NCBI RefSeq assembly: GCF_900116715.1
Contig: NZ_FPBM01000002.1
Span: 412,589 to 476,588, forward strand
DNA: 64,000 bases
Source of the DNA: Polaromonas sp. YR568
Lineage (GTDB): Bacteria; Pseudomonadota; Gammaproteobacteria; Burkholderiales; Burkholderiaceae_C
Direction: 5' to 3'
The notes below the pieces were generated by a model. The model saw nothing but the letters and a program-made list of their open reading frames with translations. It was not told where the DNA came from and did not search any database. Below are positions 9,477-18,418 of the stretch, piece by piece. Both the position numbers and the translations under genes were made by a program. Position 1 is the stretch's first letter. Every line of letters begins with the position of its first letter.

Positions 9477-10166
9477 TCAGGCCAGTGCCAGACGGTGTTC
9501 TGCGCGCCAGCGCGCGGCCCAGACGGCACAGCGGCCCAGGTTCTTTTTCGGATCATCAAAGTCAACGATCACCAGATGCTGCGCGGCCAAGGGGGCTTGC
9601 GGCTGCTCCAGCGTACGGCCATCGGTCAGCAGCCATAGCCAGCATTCCACGGGGCCGCCTACACGCAGGCTGTGCTGCAGCAAGCGGTCGGCCTGGGCCA
9701 GCGCCGCAGCCAGCGGCGTGCCGCCACCGCCGCCCACAGGGCGCAGGCGCTGGCTCGCGGCGGCGCGCGCACGGCCTGGCGGCAACAGCAGCTCTACGCC
9801 CTGGCCGCCGAAGCTCAGCAGCGCCACATCGTCACCCTGCCTCGCGGCCTGCTCGATCATGAAAGCCGCATGGCCTTTGGCCAGCGCCAAACGGCCGCGC
9901 TGGCGCATGGAGCCCGAGGTGTCGAGCACGATGCAATGCAGGCGGCCAGTGCGCAGCGCCACGGGCTGGCGGCGCAGGTGCTCACGCTGCAGCGGGGCCG
10001 GCCCCTTGGCCACAACGGTGGGAAGCCAGGCAATCGCGCTGCCGCGCTGCCGTGCATGGTGCGCCGCGGCACTTGCCAAAAGGGTGTGAGGTGGAGGCCA
10101 CCGCCAGCTGCCGGGCCCGTTGCGCGGGCGGCGGCTGGGGTGGCCTAGGCTTTTTTTGGCGGCCAC
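9477..10166 (-). CDS. Short VWA-domain protein, ChlD-like chelatase subunit
   Basis: 229 aa from a GTG. After a basic, Pro-rich N-terminus it contains a von Willebrand factor A domain with an intact MIDAS motif (VLDTSGSM near residue 85; GGGGGTPLAAAL; LLTDGR). It resembles only the C-terminal domain of magnesium-chelatase subunit D; the AAA-like N-terminal domain of ChlD/BchD is absent. It overlaps the ChlI-like gene by 22 bp. With that ATPase and CobN it probably makes the three-part cobaltochelatase in place of CobS and CobT. Confidence 0.85.
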   Translation of the reverse strand: MAAKKSLGHPSRRPRNGPGSWRWPPPHTLLASAAAHHARQRGSAIAWLPTVVAKGPAPLQREHLRRQPVALRTGRLHCIVLDTSGSMRQRGRLALAKGHAAFMIEQAARQGDDVALLSFGGQGVELLLPPGRARAAASQRLRPVGGGGGTPLAAALAQADRLLQHSLRVGGPVECWLWLLTDGRTLEQPQAPLAAQHLVIVDFDDPKKNLGRCAVWAARWRAEHRLALA

Positions 10167-11233
10167 CCTGCCATGGCGCGGACCTTGGTAGTACCTTCGG
10201 GCTGGGCAGGCAGCGCGCCCCAGTCGCCTTGGGGCGCCGGCTGCGCGGACGCGGCAGGCGGCTGGTCTTGCAGGCCTTCTGGATTGTTTCTGGATGGAGG
10301 CGATGACTTGTTGTTTCCCTGCGCTTGGGCTGCACTGCCCTCGGGCCGGCGGTGCGCCAGCGCCAGCTCGGCCACCGCGTCCACATCGTCCACCGTGACT
10401 TCGCTGCGCCCTTGCAGCGCGGCCAAGGCACGCGCGGCACGCAGCATCACCAGGTCGGCACGCATGCCATCCACACCGGCAGCGATCGCGCAGGCCGCTG
10501 CATGGTTGAGCACCGCGTCCGGCCAGGTCAGGTGCGGCAATGCAGCGCGGGCCGCCACCAGGGCGGCACTCAACGCAGCCTGTTCTTTGGCATGTTGCGC
10601 GGCCAGGGCGCCGGGATTTTCATCAAAGCCCAGGCGCGCGCGCAAGATCGCGGTGCGCTGCGCGGCATCCACCGGATTGGCCAGCACCAGCGAGAGGCCG
10701 AAACGGTCCAGCAGTTGCGGGCGCAGCTCGCCCTCTTCCGGGTTCATGGTGCCGACCAGCACAAAGCGGGCAGCGTGCTGCTGCGAAATGCCGTCACGCT
10801 CCACGGTGTTAACGCCGCTGGCAGCCACGTCCAGCAAGGCATCCACCAATGCGTCGGGCAGCAGGTTGACCTCGTCCACATACAGCACGCCGTTGTGGGC
10901 GCGCGCCAGCAGGCCGGGCGCCAGGCGCACCTGGCCGTCGCGCAGCACGTCTTCCACATTCAGCGTGCCTACCAGTTGCTCCAGGCTGGCCGCCAGCGGC
11001 AAGGTCATAAACGGCGCGCCGGGCAGCAGCGCGGCCAGCGCGCGGGCCGCGGTGGACTTGGCCGTGCCCCGCGGGCCGCTGATCAGCACACCGCCAATGC
11101 CGGGGTCGATGGCGGCCAGTTGCAAGGCAAGCCGCAGCTGCGGCTGGCCCACCAGCGCGGTAAACGGAAAGGCCGCGCGCGTGGCGGGCTCAACAGGCAT
11201 GGTGAGTTCAGGAATGCTCATGGGAGTGCTCAT
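10145..11233 (-). CDS. ChlI-like AAA+ ATPase, putative cobaltochelatase subunit
   Basis: 362 aa AAA+ protein of the magnesium-chelatase ChlI/BchI family. Motifs: FTALVGQPQLRLAL at the N-terminus, Walker A GPRGTAKST, VLYVDEVNLLPD (Walker B) and GTMNPEEGELRPQLLDRFG (sensor 1/Arg finger). The last 80 residues are Pro/Gln-rich and low in complexity. The start overlaps the cobN stop by 4 bp. No other chlorophyll gene is present, so it most likely powers CobN. The family normally forms a hexamer stacked on the D subunit. Confidence 0.9.
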   Translation of the reverse strand: MSTPMSIPELTMPVEPATRAAFPFTALVGQPQLRLALQLAAIDPGIGGVLISGPRGTAKSTAARALAALLPGAPFMTLPLAASLEQLVGTLNVEDVLRDGQVRLAPGLLARAHNGVLYVDEVNLLPDALVDALLDVAASGVNTVERDGISQQHAARFVLVGTMNPEEGELRPQLLDRFGLSLVLANPVDAAQRTAILRARLGFDENPGALAAQHAKEQAALSAALVAARAALPHLTWPDAVLNHAAACAIAAGVDGMRADLVMLRAARALAALQGRSEVTVDDVDAVAELALAHRRPEGSAAQAQGNNKSSPPSRNNPEGLQDQPPAASAQPAPQGDWGALPAQPEGTTKVRAMAGWPPKKA

Positions 11234-14200
11234 ATCAAAGGTCCTTCTCCGTGCTCTTCAAGCCGGCGCTCCAGCGCCAGCAAATGCTCTTCAATGCGCT
11301 CGCGGTGGTCGCCCGGCGCCTCCCACAGGCCGCGCTGCATGGCTTCGAGCAGGCGCTCGCCAATGCTGCGCAGGGCCCCGGGGTTGTGCTGCTGCAAAAA
11401 CGCGCGGTTGGTGTCGTCATGCAGGTAGGCCTCGGCCACCAGCGCGTACTGGTGGTCGCCCACCACACCGGTGGTGGCGTCAAACGCAAACAGGTAGTCC
11501 ACCGTAGCCGCCATCTCAAACGCGCCCTTGTAGCCGTGACGGCGCACGCCCTCCAGCCACTTGGGGTTGACGGCGCGCGAACGCACCACGCGCGCCACTT
11601 CTTCGCCCAGCGTGCGGATGCGTGGTGCGCCCGGCACGCTGAAGTCGCCGTGGTACAGCGCTGCCGGCGCACCGGCGAGGTGGTCGACCGCCACCGCCAT
11701 GCCGCCCTGAAACTGGTAGTAGTCGTCGGAATCGAGTACGTCGTGCTCGCGGTTGTCCTGGTTGTGCAGCACCGCGTCCAGGCCGGCCAGGCGCTGCTCA
11801 AAGCTGCCGCGTGCCGCCACGCCATGCTCGCCCTGGCCGTAGGCAAAGGCGCCGGCGCGCAGATAAGCCTGGGCCAGGTCGGCGCCGTCGCTCCAGCGGC
11901 CGCTGGCCATGACTTCCTGCAAGCCGGCGCCATAACCGCCGGGTCGCGGGCCAAATACGCGCCAGGTGGCTTCGCGCTGGGCCGCCTCGGCGTCAAGCCC
12001 CTTGGCCTGCGCCTCGGCTGCTTCACGCTGCACCCGTGCGCGGATGGGGTTCACGTCATCCGGCTCATCCTCTTCGCTGATCGCGGCCACCGCACGCACG
12101 GCGGTGTCAAACAGGTCAATCACATTGGGAAAGGCATCTCGGAAGAAGCCCGACACGCGCAGGGTCACGTCCACCCGGGGCCGGTTTCTGATGGCCATGG
12201 GCAGCACCTCAATGTCCACCACCCGGCTGCTGCCGTCGGCCCATTTGGGCCGCACACCCAGCAAGGCAAAGGCCTGGGCGATGTCTTCGCCGCCGGTGCG
12301 CATGGTGCTGGTGCCCCAGACCGACAGGCCCAGGCAGCGCAGCATCTCGCCATGGTCCTGCAGGTGGCGCTCGATCACGCGCTCGGCGGCGGCGGCGCCC
12401 ATGGCGTAGGCGGTCTGAGTGGGCACGGCGCGTGTGTCCACCGAATAAAAATTGCGGCCCGTGGGCAGCACATCGGGCCTGCCGCGCGACGGCGCGCCGC
12501 TGGGGCCTGCCGGCACAAACTTGCCCGACAAGCCGCGCAGGCACTGCGCAATCTCTTGCGGGCCGCAGGCGTCCAGGCGCGGGCGCAGCACCTGGCGCAT
12601 GCGTTGCAGCACGGGGGCGGTGTGCGGCCATATAGCGGCATCCCATGGCTCACCGGCCACCACATGGTCCGCGACCAGTTGCCGGGCCAACAGCTCGAGC
12701 CGTTCCCGTGTATGGCCGGCATGGCGCCAGGCTTCGGTGCTCACGGCCTGCAACACCGCCGGGTAGGGGCCATTCCACGGCGCGGCCCATTCCGGGCTCA
12801 GTGCGCTGAAGCCGTCCACACCGTCCAGTTGCAGATCCTGCGCCAGGGCCACCAGCAGGCTTCGCTGCCCGGCCGCCGTGCCGCCGGGAAAGCGCGCCAG
12901 CGCCACCAGCGTGTCGATCTGCTGGCGGCCCTGCGGCGAGCTGCCCAGAATGTGCAGGCCGTCGCGGATTTGCGATTCCTTGATCTCGCACAGGTAGGCG
13001 TCCAGCCGCTGCAGCAGCGCGTTGCGTGCGGCCTCGTCGGCAGGCCTGGCAAAGCCCAACTCGGCATGCAGGCCTTCGCTGAGCACACGCTCCAGAATGT
13101 CACCGCGCAGGCGATGTGCACGGCGTGGGTCCAGCGACAGGGCTTCGTAGTACTCGTCCATCTGCCGCTCCAGCTTTTGCAGCGGGCCGTAGGTCTCTGC
13201 GCGGGTCAGGGCCGGCATCAGGTGGTCGATGATGACGGCCTGTGTGCGGCGTTTGGCCTGGCTGCCCTCACCGGGGTCGTTGACGATAAACGGGTACAGG
13301 TGCGGCAAGGGGCCCAGGATGGCGTCGGGCCAGCAGGCCGCGCCCAGCGCCACGCTTTTGCCGGGCAGCCATTCGAGGTTGCCGTGCTTGCCCACATGCA
13401 CCACCGCATCCACCGCAAAGGTGCGGCGCAGCCAGAAGTAAAACGCCAGGTAGTTGTGCGTGGGCACCAGATCGGCATCGTGGTAAGTGGCCACCAGATC
13501 CAGGTCGCGGCCACGCGCCGGCTGTATGCCCACAAACACATTGCCATACATCTGGCCGGACACCATGAAACGGCCGCTGCGCACCATGGGGTCGAGTTCA
13601 GGTACGCCCCACAGCGCATTGACGGCGTCGCGGCTCGCGGCGTCCAGGCGGTTGAAATCTTCCAGGTAGTCGGCCATGGCCAGGCTCTGGCCTGCGGGCC
13701 TGGCGTCGTTGGCGTCCAGGTTGTTGGTGACGCCGGCCACCAGTCCAGCGATCAGCGCATCGCCGCTTACCGGCAAGGCACCGGTGGCATAGCCCGCATC
13801 TCGCATGGCGCGCAGCAGGGCCACGGTGGAGGCCGGCGTATCCAGACCCACACCATTGGCCAGGCGCGCATCGTCATTCGGGTAGTTGGCCAGGATCAGC
13901 GCCACGCGCTTGCCGGTATTGGGTTTGCTGCTCAGCACGCACCAGCGGCGCGCCAGCTCAGCCACAAAGGCCATGCGCTCGGGCTCGGGCTGGTAGCGCA
14001 CCACGTCCACCTCGGTGCGCTCATCGCGCCAGGCCAGGCCCTTGAAGCTGATGGCGCGGGTGCCAATGCGGCCATCCACCTCGGGCAGCACCACCTGCAT
14101 CGCCAGGTCGCGCGGCGCCAGGCCATGCGGGTCGGCTTGCCATTGCTCTTGCGAGCAGCCGGCGGTAATGAGTTGCAGCACCGGGGCGTCGCCGGCCAGT

Positions 14201-15048
14201 GGGTCCATCTGCGTGCCTTCCACGCTATCGACGTCATCACCGTCCAGCGCGGTCATCGCGAAGCTGGTGGCGTTAAGCACCACACCCACCTGGTGCTGCG
14301 CGGCCAGCGACTGCAGCAGCGCCAGGCTGGCGGGGTTCTTCAGCGAGTCCACGGCCACAGCCACGGTATTGAGGCCCGCATTGCTGAGCGCGCTCAGCAT
14401 GGCGTCAAACACCGCCGTGTTGCCGGCCTGCAGATGGGCGCGGTAGAACACCAGCAACGCTGCGGGTGCACCGGCTTGCCATGGGCGGGTTTCCTGCGGC
14501 TGGTAGACCATGGCCGGCGGCAAGGCCGAAGGCTGCGCGGGGCGCGGGCCCAAACCAAAGGCGGAATGGCCAATCAACTCAAAGAAGGTGCGCGCGTTGT
14601 CACGGCCGCCTTCACGCAGGCAGCGCCAGAGCTGGCGGCAATCTTCATGCGGGGCGGTGCTGCGCATCAGCAGTTGCAGGTCTTCGCTGGCATCACCCGA
14701 AAACAGGGCCAGCCATTGGCCACGTTCGCGGGCCAGCTCGCGCACGCGCTCCACCACATAAGCCCAATCACTGGCAGCCCCAAGGTGATCGATGACGACC
14801 ACGCGCGCATGCCGCAGCACGTCGTCGACATACATGTCTGCCGAGGCGGGCTGGCGCAGCCACATCAGGTTGGCCAGGCGCACCGTGGGAAAGCCGGCTC
14901 CCAACTCGCCGGCCGCATCGGCCAGCAGTGACAGCGTGGTGTCGGCCGCGCTGAGCACCACAATATCGCCCGGCGTTTGCTCCACGCGCACCACACCCTG
15001 GCCACCGTCTTCAACGTGGCCTCCGGGGCGGGTGGAGAGCAAATGCAT
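11230..15048 (-). CDS. cobN: Cobaltochelatase subunit CobN
   Basis: 1272 aa, full length for the large CobN/ChlH subunit that inserts Co(II) into hydrogenobyrinate a,c-diamide in the aerobic B12 pathway. Family segments include GVGLDTPASTVALLRAM, PVSGDALIAG, VVHVGKHGNLEWLPGK and DSDDYYQFQGGMAVAV. The start at 15048 (MHLLSTRPGG) is preferred over the longer frame. It sits between cobW and the ChlI-like ATPase, as in many aerobic cobalamin operons. The opposite strand carries a very long open frame that is only a GC-bias shadow. Confidence 0.96.
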   Translation of the reverse strand: MHLLSTRPGGHVEDGGQGVVRVEQTPGDIVVLSAADTTLSLLADAAGELGAGFPTVRLANLMWLRQPASADMYVDDVLRHARVVVIDHLGAASDWAYVVERVRELARERGQWLALFSGDASEDLQLLMRSTAPHEDCRQLWRCLREGGRDNARTFFELIGHSAFGLGPRPAQPSALPPAMVYQPQETRPWQAGAPAALLVFYRAHLQAGNTAVFDAMLSALSNAGLNTVAVAVDSLKNPASLALLQSLAAQHQVGVVLNATSFAMTALDGDDVDSVEGTQMDPLAGDAPVLQLITAGCSQEQWQADPHGLAPRDLAMQVVLPEVDGRIGTRAISFKGLAWRDERTEVDVVRYQPEPERMAFVAELARRWCVLSSKPNTGKRVALILANYPNDDARLANGVGLDTPASTVALLRAMRDAGYATGALPVSGDALIAGLVAGVTNNLDANDARPAGQSLAMADYLEDFNRLDAASRDAVNALWGVPELDPMVRSGRFMVSGQMYGNVFVGIQPARGRDLDLVATYHDADLVPTHNYLAFYFWLRRTFAVDAVVHVGKHGNLEWLPGKSVALGAACWPDAILGPLPHLYPFIVNDPGEGSQAKRRTQAVIIDHLMPALTRAETYGPLQKLERQMDEYYEALSLDPRRAHRLRGDILERVLSEGLHAELGFARPADEAARNALLQRLDAYLCEIKESQIRDGLHILGSSPQGRQQIDTLVALARFPGGTAAGQRSLLVALAQDLQLDGVDGFSALSPEWAAPWNGPYPAVLQAVSTEAWRHAGHTRERLELLARQLVADHVVAGEPWDAAIWPHTAPVLQRMRQVLRPRLDACGPQEIAQCLRGLSGKFVPAGPSGAPSRGRPDVLPTGRNFYSVDTRAVPTQTAYAMGAAAAERVIERHLQDHGEMLRCLGLSVWGTSTMRTGGEDIAQAFALLGVRPKWADGSSRVVDIEVLPMAIRNRPRVDVTLRVSGFFRDAFPNVIDLFDTAVRAVAAISEEDEPDDVNPIRARVQREAAEAQAKGLDAEAAQREATWRVFGPRPGGYGAGLQEVMASGRWSDGADLAQAYLRAGAFAYGQGEHGVAARGSFEQRLAGLDAVLHNQDNREHDVLDSDDYYQFQGGMAVAVDHLAGAPAALYHGDFSVPGAPRIRTLGEEVARVVRSRAVNPKWLEGVRRHGYKGAFEMAATVDYLFAFDATTGVVGDHQYALVAEAYLHDDTNRAFLQQHNPGALRSIGERLLEAMQRGLWEAPGDHRERIEEHLLALERRLEEHGEGPLI

Positions 15049-15064
15049 GGCGTGTTCTTTATCG

Positions 15065-16126
15065 TTATGCCGTGACAGGTGCTGCCAGCGCGGCGCTGAG
15101 TTCGGCCTGCAACACCGCGGCATTGAGTTCGGAGCCGATCAGCACCAGGCGCGATTGCCGGGTTTCACCGTCGCGCCAGGCGCGGTCAAAGTAGCTGTCA
15201 AAGCGCGTACCCACGCCCTGCACCACCAGGCGCATGGCGGCGCCGGGCAAGGCCACAAAACCCTTGGCGCGGTAGATCTCGTGGCGTTCCACCACACCGC
15301 GCAGCGCGGCCAGCAGCGCGTCGCGGCTGGTCACGTCCAGCGCCACCTGCACCGAGTCAAAGGCGTCGTGGTCGTGGTCTTCTTCCTCGTCGTGGTGGGT
15401 CTTGCGCTGGTCGATCACGTCTTCCACCGCGCGCTCCAGGCCAAGCAACACGCCGATGTCGATGCGGCCATGCTGCGCATGCACCAGCTTCACGCCGGGT
15501 GCGGTTTCTACGCGAATGGCGGCTTCCACATCAGTCAGCTGGGCGGCAGTCAAACCGTCGGTTTTGTGCACCACCACCAGGTCGGCCGTGGCGAGCTGGT
15601 CTTCAAACAGCTCATGCAGCGGCGACTCGTGGTCCAGGTTGTCGTCGGCGCGGCGCTGAGCATCGACGGCCACCGGGTCGTCGGCGAAGTCTCCGGCCGC
15701 AACGGCGGGCGCGTCCACCACGGTCACCACCGCATCCACCGTGAAGGTGTTGCGCAGCGCGGGCCACTGAAAAGCCTGCACCAGCGGCTTGGGCAGGGCC
15801 AGGCCGGAGGTCTCGATGATCAGATGGTCGATCTGGTCGCGGCGGGCGGCCAGCTTTTCCATCACCGGGGCAAACTCTTCCTGCACGGTGCAGCACAGGC
15901 AGCCGTTGGCCAGTTCGTAGAGCTGGCCATTTTCTTCGCCGTTCTCATCACAGCCGATGCCGCAGCCGCGCAGCAGTTCACCGTCGATGCCGAGCTCGCC
16001 AAACTCGTTGACGATGACGGCGATGCGGCGGCCTTGCGCGTTGGTCAGCAGGTGGCGCAAGAGCGTGGTCTTGCCGCTGCCCAGAAAGCCGGTGACGATG
16101 GTGGCGGGGATTTTTCGGGTTTGCAT
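15065..16126 (-). CDS. cobW: CobW-family GTPase, metallochaperone
   Basis: 353 aa G3E GTPase. Walker A GFLGSGKTT near residue 13, the metal-binding motif NGCLCC near residue 75, and a His/Asp/Glu-rich stretch HHDEEEDHDHDAFD near residue 240, followed by the C-terminal CobW domain. CobW proteins are thought to deliver Co(II) to CobN, and the adjacency here agrees. Start at 16126 (MQTRKIP) puts the P-loop at the usual distance. Sixteen bases separate it from cobN. Confidence 0.94.
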   Translation of the reverse strand: MQTRKIPATIVTGFLGSGKTTLLRHLLTNAQGRRIAVIVNEFGELGIDGELLRGCGIGCDENGEENGQLYELANGCLCCTVQEEFAPVMEKLAARRDQIDHLIIETSGLALPKPLVQAFQWPALRNTFTVDAVVTVVDAPAVAAGDFADDPVAVDAQRRADDNLDHESPLHELFEDQLATADLVVVHKTDGLTAAQLTDVEAAIRVETAPGVKLVHAQHGRIDIGVLLGLERAVEDVIDQRKTHHDEEEDHDHDAFDSVQVALDVTSRDALLAALRGVVERHEIYRAKGFVALPGAAMRLVVQGVGTRFDSYFDRAWRDGETRQSRLVLIGSELNAAVLQAELSAALAAPVTA

Positions 16127-16158
16127 GGTGTGGTTCTCGAAGTAAAACTGAAAACTGA

Positions 16159-17022
16159 TTAACGGGGTGGCAGTGCGCTCAGGCACTCGACCAGCATCTG
16201 GGCGGCCTCGCCCAGGCGCGGGCCGGGGCGAGACAATAAATCCATGCGCTCGGTATCCAGCAGGCATAGCTGCTGGCGGCGCACCGCGGGCAACGCGCTC
16301 CAGCCGGGGCGCTCTGCCACGTTGGCCAGGGTGGCGCGCGGGCCGATGATGATGTCGGGCGGGCGGCGCAGCAGCAACTCGGGGTTGACTCTGGGGAACA
16401 GGCCCAGCTCGCCGCTCACGACATTGACCAGGCCCAGCCTGGCCACTGTTTCGCCAATAAAGCTTTTTTCACTGGCCGCCGACGACCCCGCCCCTACTTC
16501 CACATAGACGGTACGCCCGCGCAAAGCGGCGGGCATGCGGGCGGCTGCGGCGTCCATTTCCGCGTCAATGCGGGCCACCAGCTCGGCGGCGCGGGCCGGC
16601 TCGCCCAGAGTGTCGCCCAGCTTCAGCAGCATGCGCTTCAGATCGGCGTGGGTCCGGGCATCAAAGGTCATCACAGGCACGCCCAGCGCCTGCAGGCGTT
16701 CACCCGCACGGCTGCGCGGGCCCAGCAAGACCATGTTGGGGCGCAGGGTGACGATGCGTTCGATCTGTGCGTCTTCCAGGCCGCCCACCTTGGGCAGCAC
16801 TTGCACGGAGCCGGGCCAGGTGGAGTGGCGGTCGGTGCCGACCAACTGGGCGCAACGGCCGAGTGCGCACACGGCTTCGGTCAGCGAAGGCGACAGCGTG
16901 ACGATGCGTGACACGGGCTGAATGCCCTGCGCCATTGCAAAACTCGAAAACAATCCGAGTGCCGCCATCGAAGGCACCGAAGGCAGCATGCGCAATGCCG
17001 AATGGGAAGCGGAAGAAAACAA
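16159..17022 (-). CDS. BtuF-like cobalamin ABC substrate-binding protein (copy 1)
   Basis: About 287 aa with a signal peptide ending near AMAQG and the helical-backbone BtuF/FhuD fold. Recognisable start: RIVTLSPSLTEAVCALGRCAQLVGTDRHSTWP. Binds cobalamin or a precursor in the periplasm and passes it to BtuC. The start is uncertain: a TTG at 17022 has a GAGG Shine-Dalgarno, a GTG at 17058 overlaps the upstream gene by 32 bp, and an ATG at 16989 has no ribosome-binding site. Similar in sequence plan to copy 2 at 19494; both keep LSPSLTE/LLPSLTE and GxGD-type motifs. Confidence 0.86.
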   Translation of the reverse strand: MFSSASHSALRMLPSVPSMAALGLFSSFAMAQGIQPVSRIVTLSPSLTEAVCALGRCAQLVGTDRHSTWPGSVQVLPKVGGLEDAQIERIVTLRPNMVLLGPRSRAGERLQALGVPVMTFDARTHADLKRMLLKLGDTLGEPARAAELVARIDAEMDAAAARMPAALRGRTVYVEVGAGSSAASEKSFIGETVARLGLVNVVSGELGLFPRVNPELLLRRPPDIIIGPRATLANVAERPGWSALPAVRRQQLCLLDTERMDLLSRPGPRLGEAAQMLVECLSALPPR

Positions 17023-17026
17023 GGTT

Positions 17027-18418
17027 TTAGTCCTCAATGCCGCGTTGGGCGGGAACACCGGCTTTGAAATGGTGCTTGATCAGAGTCATCTCCGTTACCG
17101 TATCAGCCAGCTCCACCAGCTCATTCGGCGCATTGCGCCCGGTCAACACCACATGCACATGCGGCGGGCGTTCGCGCAGGCAGGTGAGTATGGCTTCCAG
17201 CGGAATCCAGCCGTAGCGCAGCGGGTACATGATTTCGTCCAGCACCACCATGAAGTGCTCGCCGGCGCGTATGGTGGCTTCGGCCTTGGCCCAGCCGTCC
17301 AGCGCCAGCTGGGCCGAGTGGTCCAGGTCGCGGCTCTTCCAGCTGAAGCCGTCGCCCAGGCCTTCAATGGGAATGCCAAGCTGCTCAAACAAGCGGTGCT
17401 CGCCAAAACGCGCGGTGGGCACTTTCATGAACTGGTAGACCTTGACGGCCTTGCCCCGGCCATGGGCACGCAAGGCCAGGCCAAAGGCCGCGGTGCTCTT
17501 GCCTTTGCCGTGGCCGGTGTTGATCATGATCAGGCCGCGGCGCTCAGCCGTGGGAACGACACGTTCGTAATCGACGGGTGGGGTTTCAATTTGCATGGGG
17601 GCCTTCTTTGCAGGAGTGTTGACTTTGGGCAGCGCGATCCACTGCCCTTGCAAGGGGTGGACGGCAAGGCGTCCGTCAAAGACGTCTTCCAGGGCGCGGT
17701 GGGTGGCCAGGTCGGCGCAGGCGCCCTGGTGGGTGACGCGGCCTGCCGCCATCACCACCATGGTGTCGGCCTGCAGCGCCATGGTGATCTCGTGCAGCAC
17801 GCTGACCACGGTCTTGCCCTCAGCCACCAGCGCGCGCACCACGTCCAGCCAGTCGGCCTGGTGCGGCGGGTCCAGGTTGGCCAGGGGTTCATCCATCAGC
17901 AGCACCTGGGCCTGCACCGCGAGCGCCCGGGCCAGCAGCACACGCTGGCGCTCGCCGCCCGACAGTTGCCCCAGGGCGCGCTGGCGCCAGTCCCAGGCAC
18001 GGGTGGCGCGCAGGGCCTGCTCCACGGCCGCATGGTCGGCCGCGCTGGGTGGCGCCAGCCAGGCCTGGTGCGGCAGGCGGCCGAGCATGGCCACGTCCCA
18101 CACAGTCAGATCATCGGCCGAGGTTTCGTTCTGGCCCAGCCAGGCCAGCTGGCGGGCGCGCTCACGGTGCGGCAGGTCTTGCATCGGCTGACCCAGCAAG
18201 GTGACCTGGCCGCTGTGCGGCAGCACACCGGCCAGCGCCCTGAGCAGGGTGGATTTGCCCGCGCCGTTGGGGCCGACGATGCTGGTCCAGCGTGCGGCGG
18301 CAATGTCGAGGCTGATGTCATGAAGCACGGCTTGTTTTTGCAAGCCATGGCCGAGGCTGGCCGCAATGGACTGTGCGCCAATCGCGATGGAAGCGGTGGA
18401 GTTCAAGTCCTTGCTCAT
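17027..18418 (-). CDS. Fused BtuD-type ABC ATPase and CobO adenosyltransferase
   Basis: 463 aa in one uninterrupted frame. Residues 1-270 are an ABC ATPase: Walker A GPNGAGKST, signature LSGGERQR, Walker B VLLMDEPLANLD, switch histidine in VLHE. Residues 275-463 are a complete cob(I)yrinic acid a,c-diamide adenosyltransferase (CobO/BtuR): P-loop NTGHGKGKSTAAFG, FMKVP, VVLDEIMYPL, VLTGRNAP. The first half energises B12 import through BtuC; the second adenosylates the imported corrinoid. An internal in-frame ATG at 17596, with AAGAAGG upstream, could also give free CobO. The start at 18418 overlaps btuC by 4 bp. Confidence 0.9.
   Translation of the reverse strand: MSKDLNSTASIAIGAQSIAASLGHGLQKQAVLHDISLDIAAARWTSIVGPNGAGKSTLLRALAGVLPHSGQVTLLGQPMQDLPHRERARQLAWLGQNETSADDLTVWDVAMLGRLPHQAWLAPPSAADHAAVEQALRATRAWDWRQRALGQLSGGERQRVLLARALAVQAQVLLMDEPLANLDPPHQADWLDVVRALVAEGKTVVSVLHEITMALQADTMVVMAAGRVTHQGACADLATHRALEDVFDGRLAVHPLQGQWIALPKVNTPAKKAPMQIETPPVDYERVVPTAERRGLIMINTGHGKGKSTAAFGLALRAHGRGKAVKVYQFMKVPTARFGEHRLFEQLGIPIEGLGDGFSWKSRDLDHSAQLALDGWAKAEATIRAGEHFMVVLDEIMYPLRYGWIPLEAILTCLRERPPHVHVVLTGRNAPNELVELADTVTEMTLIKHHFKAGVPAQRGIED

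Noticed and set aside
11251..14931. 1226-codon open frame on the plus strand opposite cobN
   Set aside because: It is antisense to a clear CobN; the composition (His, Gln, Arg, Ala-rich without motifs) is what GC-rich codon bias produces on the opposite strand.
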